Positions 1-7,381 of a DNA stretch of 64,000 bases are shown piece by piece; the first letter of the stretch is position 1, and each line of letters begins with the position of its first letter. Where the stretch lies: assembly GCF_016863295.1 (NCBI RefSeq), contig NZ_BOOP01000040.1, positions 1-64,000 on the forward strand, in the 5' to 3' direction. This DNA comes from Planotetraspora phitsanulokensis. Its GTDB lineage: Bacteria; Actinomycetota; Actinomycetes; Streptosporangiales; Streptosporangiaceae. The notes below the pieces were generated by a model. That model worked only from the letters and a program-made list of their open reading frames with translations, was not told where the DNA came from and ran no database searches. The translations under genes were made by a program, and so were the position numbers.

Positions 1-151
1 GGTCTCGAAAGACTAGCGGTGCCCTGTTCGGACGTGGAAATCGCTCGATGACGATTGGGTTTCGCCTTCGGCCGCACGCCTGTGCCCCGCGGAACGTCCG
101 GCGAATTGTCGTCGTTCTCAAAGATCGCCAGTTAAGGGTGAATGGCGCATT

Positions 152-1708
152 ATGTTGCTGCGTGTTCTTACCGAGCGATGCGGGAGCCCCACTTTGCAGC
201 CGGCATGGTCCGATCCGCCGTTCCAACCCCTTGCCGCAGGTGATCCGCGCGAGATCGGCGGCTACCGCGTTCTCGCCCGGCTGGGCGCAGGTGGCATGGG
301 CAGGGTGTACCTGGCCAGCACCCAGAGCGGGCGGCGGCTGGCGATCAAGGTCATCCGGCCCGAATACATGGAGGATCCCGAGTTCCGCCGGCGCTTCCAG
401 CAGGAGATCGATGCGGCGCAACGGGTGCAGAGCATCTACACCGCCCCCGTCGTCGACGCCGACACCCGCGGGGCGCAGCCGTGGCTGGCCACGGCCTGCA
501 TCCCCGGCCCCTCGCTCGCCCAGGCGGTGCGGGAACTCGGGCCGTTGCCGGTCGACACCCTGCGCGTGCTGGTCGCTGGCATCGCCGAGGCCTTGCAGGC
601 CATTCACCGAGCCGGAATCGTACACCGCGACCTCAAGCCCGCCAACGTCCTTCTCGCCCCGGACGGGCCCCGGGTCATCGACTTCGGGATCGCTCGCGCG
701 GCCGACAGCACCCCGCTGACCCGCTCCGGGCTGCGCATCGGGTCGCCGCAGTTCATGTCACCTGAGCAGGCCCGGGGAGAAGCGGCGAGTCCCGCCAGCG
801 ATCTCTTCGTCCTGGGCGCCACGGCCTATTTCGCGGCCACGGGCCGTACCCCTTTCGGAGAAGGCCCGGACGCCGGGGTGCTCTACCGGATCGTGCACGA
901 GGAACCCACACTCACGGACTGCCCCGAGCCGGTCCTGTCGCTGGTGCGCGGATGCCTCGCGAAGGACCCGGAGAGTCGTCCCTCGGTCAAGCAGGTCATC
1001 GAGACGATGACGAGTGACACGGAGTCGACGAGGCCCGACTGGCTGCCACCGACGCTGGCTCACACCCTGCACCTGTACGCCGCCCCGGTGGAGACGCCGC
1101 CGGACCCGCCCCGCCGGTCGCGGGTCCGTCGTTTCGCGATCCCCGGGGCCGTCATCGCCGTCGTGCTCGCAGGCGGCGTGGCGACCGTGGTGCGGGTCGC
1201 GCAGGAACCGGAGGCCAAGGCCGCCGCGACGAGTTCGCCCGTCCCCCAGAAGGGGTCGCCCGGCGCGAGCCCGGCGGCGAGCCCGTCCGCGTCCCGTACT
1301 CCGGTCCAAGCGAAGACGCCGGCTCCCGGCCGGTATCGCATCAATCGACAGTTCTATACCGGGAGCGAATGGATTCTCACCCTGAACTACTTCGACGTGC
1401 ACAAGGAATCTCTGACGGCGTACGTCGATTACCGCCCGCGGGGCCGGTCGCGACAGCTCACCTGTAAGGACGAACTTCCCACCGCCAGTGTGCTCATGCT
1501 CGCCGGCGGCCAGGCCGTCACTTCGAAGGAGACCTTCTGTTCCGCCCATCCGCACCGGAAGGACTGGACGGTGAAGGCCGGCAAGAGGTTCACCGACCAC
1601 GCGGTCTTCCCGATGCCCGATGATCTCAGCAAACCGTTCACCCTGGAGTGGCAGCCCGGCCTGAGCCTCAGCGGCAAGGTCAAGGGAATACTCCTTCGCC
1701 GCCCGTGA
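152..1708 (+). CDS. Membrane-anchored serine/threonine protein kinase
   Basis: Hanks-type (PknB-like) kinase of 518 residues. The cytoplasmic kinase domain spans about residues 36-290: glycine loop LGAGGMGRVY (44-53), catalytic lysine in AIKVI (Lys66), catalytic loop HRDLKPANVLL (Asp160) and DFG (177-179). One membrane helix follows at about 328-349, then a Pro/Ser/Ala-rich linker and a roughly 130-residue extracellular region with two cysteines that I do not recognise as PASTA or another known sensor. The start is uncertain: an ATG at 152 has only a weak ribosome site, and a TTG at 194 is in frame closer to the kinase fold. It stands alone and converges on the phospholipase gene; a long hairpin lies just behind its stop. 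Substrates cannot be predicted. Confidence 0.9.
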   Translation: MLLRVLTERCGSPTLQPAWSDPPFQPLAAGDPREIGGYRVLARLGAGGMGRVYLASTQSGRRLAIKVIRPEYMEDPEFRRRFQQEIDAAQRVQSIYTAPVVDADTRGAQPWLATACIPGPSLAQAVRELGPLPVDTLRVLVAGIAEALQAIHRAGIVHRDLKPANVLLAPDGPRVIDFGIARAADSTPLTRSGLRIGSPQFMSPEQARGEAASPASDLFVLGATAYFAATGRTPFGEGPDAGVLYRIVHEEPTLTDCPEPVLSLVRGCLAKDPESRPSVKQVIETMTSDTESTRPDWLPPTLAHTLHLYAAPVETPPDPPRRSRVRRFAIPGAVIAVVLAGGVATVVRVAQEPEAKAAATSSPVPQKGSPGASPAASPSASRTPVQAKTPAPGRYRINRQFYTGSEWILTLNYFDVHKESLTAYVDYRPRGRSRQLTCKDELPTASVLMLAGGQAVTSKETFCSAHPHRKDWTVKAGKRFTDHAVFPMPDDLSKPFTLEWQPGLSLSGKVKGILLRRP

Positions 1709-1714
1709 AAAGGC

Positions 1715-1751
1715 GGGACCGGGCGCGGTGGCCGCCACCGCGCCCGGTCCC
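1715..1751. terminator. Strong hairpin between convergent genes
   Basis: A perfect 17-bp stem (1715-1731 with 1735-1751) closed by a 3-nt loop lies seven bases after the kinase stop and just ahead of the phospholipase stop on the other strand. There is no T tract, as is common for bidirectional terminators in GC-rich actinomycetes. Confidence 0.7.
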
Positions 1752-1763
1752 GTCCCCCGTACG

Positions 1764-3752
1764 TCAGACCTGGTGCACGGTCCCCGCGTACCGCTGGGCG
1801 AAGCGGGTGCCGGTGCTCGCGGTGACGGTGAAGTCGTACCGGCCGTCATCGGTCCGCCACGTCGTCTCGGCGTGCCGTCCGGGTCCGACCCAGATGGTCT
1901 GCTCCTTGTCGGCGAAGTCGTTCGGCGTGATCGTGAAGGCGACCTCCGCGCCGCCGTCGTTGACCAGCTTCAGCTCGACCGAGGCCTTCTCCGGGCGGCC
2001 CATGTGACGGAGCTTCGCCTCGACGGACGGCACCGCCACGTCGTCCTGACCGGCGCGCACGACCGTGCCGGAGAAGCGGCGGACGAAGCCGTCGGCCCCC
2101 TGCACCGTGAAGTCGTAGCGGCCGTCCGTCTTGGTGGTGTCCCACACGTAGGTGTGCGACGACCGCGGGGCGACCGTGAACGGCGTGCCGACGAAGGGCA
2201 GCGCGACGTTCGGCAGGACCGTGAAGTGGAAGGCGACCGTGCCGCTGTTGGTCAGCGTGCAGGTGACCTTTCCGCTCTCCCGGTCCACCGAGACGTCCGC
2301 CCAGGGCAGGTAGGGCAGCGGACGGTGCGGACGGACCCCGGACTCCTGGGCGGCCATGGACTGCTGGCCGTTCGCCGGCAGCTTCACTCCCGGCAGCGAG
2401 TTGTTCGCGTCGGCCTTGGCCATCAGCGCCACCGTGTCGGGCAGCCGCGGGATGCTGTAGTCGGGCTTGGTGAAGTCGAAGCAGCTCGTGAGGTCGCCGC
2501 ACACCGCGCGCCGCCACTCGGAGATGTTCGGCTCCTTCACGCCGGTCACGTGCTCGAGGAAGCGCACCACCGAGGTGTGGTCGAACACCTGGGAGTCGAC
2601 CCAGCCGCCGCGCGACCATGGTGAGATCGCCCACAGCGGGACCCGGCTGCCGAGCCCGATCGGCTTGCCGTTCGCGAACTCGTCCGGCGTGCCCGGCTCG
2701 GGGATCGGCGGGATCACGTGGTCGAAGTAGCCGTCGTTCTCGTCGTACATCAGCAGGAAGACGGTGTGCTTCCAGACGTCCGGGTTGGAGAACAACGACT
2801 GCAGCGCGGTGTTGACCCAGTGGGCGCCGTAGTCCGGGCTGGCCGCCGGGTGCTCGCAGAACAGGTACGGCGCCACGAGCCAGGAGACCGTGGGCAGGGT
2901 GCCGTCCTTGCAGTGCTTGTCGAACGCGGTCAGGTCCCACTTCGTCATCGCGTTGACGTAGCGCGGGTCGTCCTTCGGGAACGCGTGGAACTGCTTGAAG
3001 TACGACAGGGCGTTGTCGTCGTAGTCGCCGTTGCGGTCGTCCGACCCGTCGGGGTTGTGGTAGACGCGCCAGCTGACGCCGGCCTCCTCCAGCCGCTCGG
3101 CGTACGTCGTCCAGTCCGCCACCGGGTTGCCGGTGACCGGCGTGTTGTCGGTCCAGGGGCCGGTGGTGCCGTCGACGCCGGGGCCGGCCGTGCCGGTCCA
3201 CAGATAGAGGCGGTTGGGGTCGGTGGGCCCGTTCAGGGAACAGAAGTAGCCGTCGCACAGGGTGAAGGCGTCGGCCAGCGCGTACTGGTAGGGGATGTCC
3301 TCACGGGTGAAGTAGCCCATGGTCCGCTCGCCCTTGGCGGAGACCCACTTGTCCATGGCGCCGCCGTCGACGGCCGTGTGCCCGGTGTCCCAGTCGTGCG
3401 GGAGACCGCCCGCGTTCTGCGCGTTGTACTTGGTGGTGTCCATCCGGAAGGGCAGCAGGTACCCCTCGGCGCGCCCTCGGGCGGGCTGGCGGAACACGGA
3501 GTCGCCGTTGGGGAACTCCAGCGCCTGCCGGTCGCCGAATCCCCGCACCCCGTTGAGGGTGCCGAAGTAGTGGTCGAAGCTGCGGTTCTCCTGCATCAGG
3601 ATCACGACGTGCTTCACGTCGGCGATGCTTCCGCGCCCGTTGTCGTGTCCGTTGTCGGAGGCTTCGGCCGTGCCGCTCATGCCGGCGACGGCCGCCGCCG
3701 CTCCGGCCGCCGCGGTTGCGCCGATGAAGGCGCGACGACTGATGTCACTCAT
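1764..3752 (-). CDS. plcC: Secreted non-haemolytic phospholipase C (Tat substrate)
   Basis: A 662-residue phosphoesterase-family (PF04185) phospholipase C that would hydrolyse phosphatidylcholine or related lipids outside the cell. The N-terminus carries a twin-arginine signal (SRRAFIGA, residues 5-12) followed by an Ala-rich hydrophobic stretch. The family signature ENRSFDHYFG is present near residue 55, and metal-binding motifs follow through the catalytic domain (to about residue 450). Two C-terminal beta-domains of the bacterial PLC C-terminal type (DUF756) end in near-identical GRYDFTV motifs. It lies 22 bp downstream of the nuclease-like gene on the same strand, so the two probably form an operon for scavenging phosphate from lipids and nucleic acids; that role is inference. 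The family assignment is firm, the exact lipid substrate is not. The symbol is used for the family. Confidence 0.93.
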   Translation of the reverse strand: MSDISRRAFIGATAAAGAAAAVAGMSGTAEASDNGHDNGRGSIADVKHVVILMQENRSFDHYFGTLNGVRGFGDRQALEFPNGDSVFRQPARGRAEGYLLPFRMDTTKYNAQNAGGLPHDWDTGHTAVDGGAMDKWVSAKGERTMGYFTREDIPYQYALADAFTLCDGYFCSLNGPTDPNRLYLWTGTAGPGVDGTTGPWTDNTPVTGNPVADWTTYAERLEEAGVSWRVYHNPDGSDDRNGDYDDNALSYFKQFHAFPKDDPRYVNAMTKWDLTAFDKHCKDGTLPTVSWLVAPYLFCEHPAASPDYGAHWVNTALQSLFSNPDVWKHTVFLLMYDENDGYFDHVIPPIPEPGTPDEFANGKPIGLGSRVPLWAISPWSRGGWVDSQVFDHTSVVRFLEHVTGVKEPNISEWRRAVCGDLTSCFDFTKPDYSIPRLPDTVALMAKADANNSLPGVKLPANGQQSMAAQESGVRPHRPLPYLPWADVSVDRESGKVTCTLTNSGTVAFHFTVLPNVALPFVGTPFTVAPRSSHTYVWDTTKTDGRYDFTVQGADGFVRRFSGTVVRAGQDDVAVPSVEAKLRHMGRPEKASVELKLVNDGGAEVAFTITPNDFADKEQTIWVGPGRHAETTWRTDDGRYDFTVTASTGTRFAQRYAGTVHQV

Positions 3753-3774
3753 GGGTGGAGGTTCCTTAGGTCGG

Positions 3775-5541
3775 TCAGCCGCGTGCGGCGTTGAGGGAGA
3801 AGGTGACGACGGCCGCGGCGTGGTCGGACGGCCAGCCGTTGGCGGCGGTTCCGGGCACGGGCCGCGGCCAGCCGGTGAACAGGGAGTGGGCCTCGACGAC
3901 CTTGAGCGATCCCCGGTACTGGATCTGGTCGATCCGGTCCTGCGGCTCCGCTTTCCCGTCCTCGCCGGTCGGGCGAACCGGCGACCACGTGACGCCGGGG
4001 TCCTTCGCGGGGTTCGCGTTCGCGTCGCGGAAGGCGTCGACGAGGCCCGCCTTCTGCAGGGCGTCGGTGACCGGCCAGCGGAGCCGGCCCACTCCCCCGT
4101 GCGCGGTGGCCGTGCGGGACGTCCAGTCCAGGTGGGACGGCGAGGCCAGACCGGCCGCCAGGACCACGGGAACGCCGGACGACAGGTCGTCCTTCATCGC
4201 GGCGAGCAGCGCCTGAACCTGCCGGTAGCGCAGCGTCAGCCGCTCCGCCGCCTCCACCTGTGCCGCCGTCCGGCCGGACGCCAGCGCGTACGGGCCGTAG
4301 TCGGCCTCGTCGAGCTGGGCCGTCCACAGCCGGATCGTGCGGCGGCCGGGCAGCTCGACCGTGACGGCCGCGGCGGGCAGGGCGGCGGTCGGGGCCACGA
4401 CGTCGCCGAGCGGGTAGCGGCTGACGACGCCGAGGCTGCCGCCGCTCTGGTAGTGCCGCCAGCCCAGCGCCTTGGCCAGGGCCTGCGCGGCGGTGCCGCC
4501 GGTCTCCTGCAGCGCGACGATGTCGAGGCCCTGGGTGAGCACGAGGCGCAGCTGCTTTTCCAGCGTGCCGTCGACGTGCGATCCGCCGTCCCAGAGGTTC
4601 AGGGTCGCGATCTTGAACTGGACCTTGTCGCCGGTCCCGCGCACGGGCACCTGGACCGTGAGGGTCTCGCCGCCGATCACGCTGTCCTGAACGCCGACCA
4701 CGAGTCGGCCCGGCGTCTTCAGCGGGATGACGGGCGCACTGCCGGTGACCTCACCGGCGGTGGTGACGGACAACCAGGAGGGCCCGCTGATGCGGCGGAA
4801 GGCGGCCGAGCCGGCCGCGTTCCCCTCCGGCCTGATCCAGAGCCCGCCCAGCTGCACCGAGACGGTCTCGCCGGCCGTGTACGGGGCGGCGGTGACGGAG
4901 TCGACCACGGCGTGCGGGCGCGGGATGACGGGCCGGACGGTGAAGCTGAACGGGGCGGTCTTGGCGAGGATGCCGTAACCGTCCTTGGCCAGCAGGTACG
5001 CGGTGAACGGGCCGCCGCTCAGGCCGGAGGTGTCCAGGGTGATGTCACCGGAGGCGCCGGGGGTGTACTCCCACACGAGCGAGCCGCCGTTGCCGGGCTG
5101 CCTGCCGCCGTCGTAGATCCCGATCCAGTTGGTGGGGTCGGGGGTCTCGGTGGCCCAGTGGAAGGTGAGCTTGTCGCCCTCGAGCGGGGCGGTCGGGGAG
5201 GTCAGCGTGATGGAGTCCGTCGACACGCCGGCGAAGCTGAACGGGGCGGTCTGGGCGAGGATGCCGTAGCCGTCCTTGGCCAGCAGGTACGCGGTGTACG
5301 GCCCGCCGGCCAGCTTCGAGGTGTCCAGGGTGAGATCGCCGGACTCTCCGGTGACATAGGCCCAGACGATCGCGGTGCCGGTGCCCGGCTTCCGGTCGCC
5401 GTCGTAGATCCCGATCCAGTTCTTGGGATCGGGTGCGTCCGTGGTCCAGTGAAAGGTCAGCCGATCGCCCTTCTGGGGGGCGGTCGGCGAGGTGAGCGTG
5501 ACGGTGCTCCCGGAGGTCACGGCACGTGAGAGGGGTGACAC
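3775..5541 (-). CDS. Endonuclease/exonuclease/phosphatase-fold protein with duplicated N-terminal domain
   Basis: A 588-residue protein. Two tandem beta-domains of about 95 residues (roughly 12-102 and 107-200) are close copies, both containing LTSPTAP, NWIGIYDG and PFTAYLLAKDGYGIL-type blocks. A short Ig-like putative domain follows, then a DNase-I/sphingomyelinase-like domain from about residue 300: KIATLNLWDGG, DIVALQETG (metal-binding Glu) and a terminal PSDHAAAVV with the catalytic SDH motif. The start is the GTG at 5541 with GAGAGGA upstream. Oddly, no signal peptide can be seen although the domain make-up and the downstream Tat-secreted phospholipase suggest an extracellular enzyme. 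It is the first gene of the pair and sits directly behind a 26-bp palindrome. It could be a nuclease, sphingomyelinase or inositol-phosphatase relative. Confidence 0.85.
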   Translation of the reverse strand: MSPLSRAVTSGSTVTLTSPTAPQKGDRLTFHWTTDAPDPKNWIGIYDGDRKPGTGTAIVWAYVTGESGDLTLDTSKLAGGPYTAYLLAKDGYGILAQTAPFSFAGVSTDSITLTSPTAPLEGDKLTFHWATETPDPTNWIGIYDGGRQPGNGGSLVWEYTPGASGDITLDTSGLSGGPFTAYLLAKDGYGILAKTAPFSFTVRPVIPRPHAVVDSVTAAPYTAGETVSVQLGGLWIRPEGNAAGSAAFRRISGPSWLSVTTAGEVTGSAPVIPLKTPGRLVVGVQDSVIGGETLTVQVPVRGTGDKVQFKIATLNLWDGGSHVDGTLEKQLRLVLTQGLDIVALQETGGTAAQALAKALGWRHYQSGGSLGVVSRYPLGDVVAPTAALPAAAVTVELPGRRTIRLWTAQLDEADYGPYALASGRTAAQVEAAERLTLRYRQVQALLAAMKDDLSSGVPVVLAAGLASPSHLDWTSRTATAHGGVGRLRWPVTDALQKAGLVDAFRDANANPAKDPGVTWSPVRPTGEDGKAEPQDRIDQIQYRGSLKVVEAHSLFTGWPRPVPGTAANGWPSDHAAAVVTFSLNAARG

Positions 5542-5588
5542 AGGTACGGTCCTCTCTGCCCGGACATCACCTCAGCGATGCCGGGTGT

Positions 5589-5614
5589 GAGCAAGTTGTC
5601 TAGATAACTTGCTC
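5589..5614. promoter_or_regulatory. 26-bp near-perfect palindrome, probable repressor operator
   Basis: Arms GAGCAAGTT (5589-5597) and AACTTGCTC (5606-5614) flank a central TCTAGA; only the base pair 5598/5605 breaks the symmetry. It sits between the start of the nuclease/phospholipase operon (minus strand) and the small gene at 5654 (plus strand). The TCTAGA core flanked by AGTTG/TAACT resembles GntR/HutC-type operators, which is inference; no GntR gene lies in this window. Confidence 0.6.
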
Positions 5615-5653
5615 AAGTAAGCCCGCTCTGGACGGCGTGCTCGTGAACGACGA

Positions 5654-6049
5654 GTGACCATTATCTTGGGAGTGGTGGAAGAGAATCGGGCACGGCGGGT
5701 CGTCGACGCGCTTCGCGAGCGCGGCATCAACGGAACCCTCGCGAGAGTCGGCGTCTACCAGTTCGGCGTTCGGGTCACCCTGCCCGACGGGCGCGAGGCG
5801 GAATGGGACACCGACGGCACGGCGGGCCTCGAGGCCCAGGTCATGCGCAACGGGATGCTGGTCGGGTTCGTCCCCGTGATCGAAGGGTCGGAGGACTTCG
5901 ACGAGCAGCAGGTCATCGACGCCATCGCGCGCACCGACTACGACCAGCCCATCGCCAGGCAGCGCCCGGTTGCGCCGCCGCCCGGCGAGCCCCTGCCACG
6001 GGTGGGCGGCCTGTTCAGGCGCTTCCTGGACGGCTTCCGCTACCGCTGA
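5654..6049 (+). CDS. Hypothetical protein, 131 residues
   Basis: I do not recognise this small soluble protein. The first half alternates hydrophobic strands with charged turns (TIILGVVEENRARRVVDAL, then GVRVTLPDGREAEWD), the centre is acidic, and the last 30 residues are Pro-rich and end in a basic amphipathic stretch (GLFRRFLDGFRYR). No signal peptide or membrane segment is seen. The start is GTG at 5654; another in-frame GTG at 5672 is possible. It is divergent from the nuclease operon across the palindrome and converges on the M1 peptidase gene. GC-rich third positions support it being coding. Confidence 0.65.
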   Translation: MTIILGVVEENRARRVVDALRERGINGTLARVGVYQFGVRVTLPDGREAEWDTDGTAGLEAQVMRNGMLVGFVPVIEGSEDFDEQQVIDAIARTDYDQPIARQRPVAPPPGEPLPRVGGLFRRFLDGFRYR

Positions 6050-6070
6050 CGTCGCCCCCTGCCTGCCGGG

Positions 6071-7381
6071 TCAGGGCAGCAGGGGCAGCCGGCTGCCCTG
6101 CAGCCAGGTCCACAGGAACGTGTCGAGCGGCCGCGAGGCGTACCGCTGGACGTGGCCCGCGAACCCGGCGGTGGTCACCACGCCGTGCCGATGTGCGGTC
6201 GTCCAGTCGCGCAACATCGGGAAGAACACCGCGTCACCGAGCGTCCTGCGCAGGGCGTGCAGGGTCAGGGCGCCCCGCTTGTAGACGCGGTCATCGAAGA
6301 TCCGGTCCGGGCCGGGGTCGGTGAGCACCAGGTCCTGCGGCAGGTCCGAGAGCCTGCGGTGCCAGCGTCGGGCGTGCTCGTCCGCGTGGTCGCCGCCCGA
6401 GTCCTCCGACCACAACCACTCGGCGTACGCGGCGAAGCCCTCGTGCAGCCAGATGTCGCGCCAGTCGGCCAACGTCAGGCTGTTGCCGTACCACTGGTGC
6501 GCCAGTTCGTGCGCGACGAGCCGTTCGTGCCGGCGCCGGCCGTCCACGTGGTTCACCCCGAAGACCGACACTCCCTGCGCCTCGATCGGGATCTCCAGCT
6601 CGTCGTCCACGACGACCACGGTGTACGCGCCGAACGGATAGGGCCCGAACCGCTCGGTGAAGGCCGCCAGCATCTGCGCCTGGCGGCCGAAGTCGTGTCT
6701 CACCCGGGCGGCCAGCCGGGCCGGGAAGGCCAGGTGCTGCGGAACCGGCCCCGGCAGCTCGACGCGCTGGTAACGCCCGATCTGGATGCTCGCGAGGTAC
6801 GTCGCCATCGGCTCGTCCTGCTCGTAGACCCAGGTCGTCCCCGAGGCCGCCCTGCGCCTGGAGACCAGACGGCCGTTGGCGACGACCTGATAGGGCGCGC
6901 CCGCGGTCACCGAGATCCGGTACGTGGCCTTGTCGCCCGGCCGGTCGTTGCAGGGGAACCACGACGGCGCGCCGGTCGGCTGGCTGGCCACGAGCGCGCC
7001 GTCGGTCAGTTCCTCCCACCCCAGCCCGCCCCAGTGACTCCGCACGGGACGGGGGGTGCCGGAGTAGCGGACCTCGACGGTGACCGGTTCGCCCGGGGGC
7101 AGCGACCTGCCGGGCGTGATCCGGAGCTTGCCGTCGCGATGGGTGTGTGGCAGGCGCTCCCCGCCGAGCAGGACCTGCGCGACCCGGAAGACGCCCAGAT
7201 CCAGCGTGAGCCGGTCCAGCGGCTCCACGGGGATCACCGTGAGCCGGGCGATGCCGTCCAGCCGGTTGGAGGCAAGCCGGTAGTCCAGCGTGAGGTCGTA
7301 GTGGCCGACCCGGTAGCTCTCGTCGCCGTGGTCGGGGAAGTAGGGGTGGAGCACGCTCACGTTCCGTCGGGATCCCAGCAT
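6071..7381 (-). CDS. M1-family zinc metallopeptidase
   Basis: A 436-residue gluzincin aminopeptidase-type enzyme. The N-terminal half is the M1 beta-saddle domain; the catalytic zinc site is VAHELAHQW (His291, Glu292, His295) with the third ligand in LHEGFAAY (Glu314), giving the exact HEXXH-X18-E spacing. The protein ends soon after the thermolysin-like domain, so it is shorter than PepN-type enzymes. The M1 substrate-anchor GAMEN motif is replaced by an EAQG-like sequence. The best start is the ATG at 7381, which shares its A with the TGA of the upstream Pls-like synthetase gene, so translation is coupled. In Streptomyces albulus a polylysine-degrading metallopeptidase with this spacing lies next to pls (recalled knowledge), so degradation of, or protection from, the polymer made by the neighbour is likely. 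No signal peptide is seen. Confidence 0.9.
   Translation of the reverse strand: MLGSRRNVSVLHPYFPDHGDESYRVGHYDLTLDYRLASNRLDGIARLTVIPVEPLDRLTLDLGVFRVAQVLLGGERLPHTHRDGKLRITPGRSLPPGEPVTVEVRYSGTPRPVRSHWGGLGWEELTDGALVASQPTGAPSWFPCNDRPGDKATYRISVTAGAPYQVVANGRLVSRRRAASGTTWVYEQDEPMATYLASIQIGRYQRVELPGPVPQHLAFPARLAARVRHDFGRQAQMLAAFTERFGPYPFGAYTVVVVDDELEIPIEAQGVSVFGVNHVDGRRRHERLVAHELAHQWYGNSLTLADWRDIWLHEGFAAYAEWLWSEDSGGDHADEHARRWHRRLSDLPQDLVLTDPGPDRIFDDRVYKRGALTLHALRRTLGDAVFFPMLRDWTTAHRHGVVTTAGFAGHVQRYASRPLDTFLWTWLQGSRLPLLP

Noticed and set aside
3625-5529. Long plus-strand open frame opposite the nuclease gene
   Set aside because: It is antisense to a gene with clear conserved motifs; its composition (runs of Gly, Arg, Val) is the usual shadow of GC-rich coding DNA.
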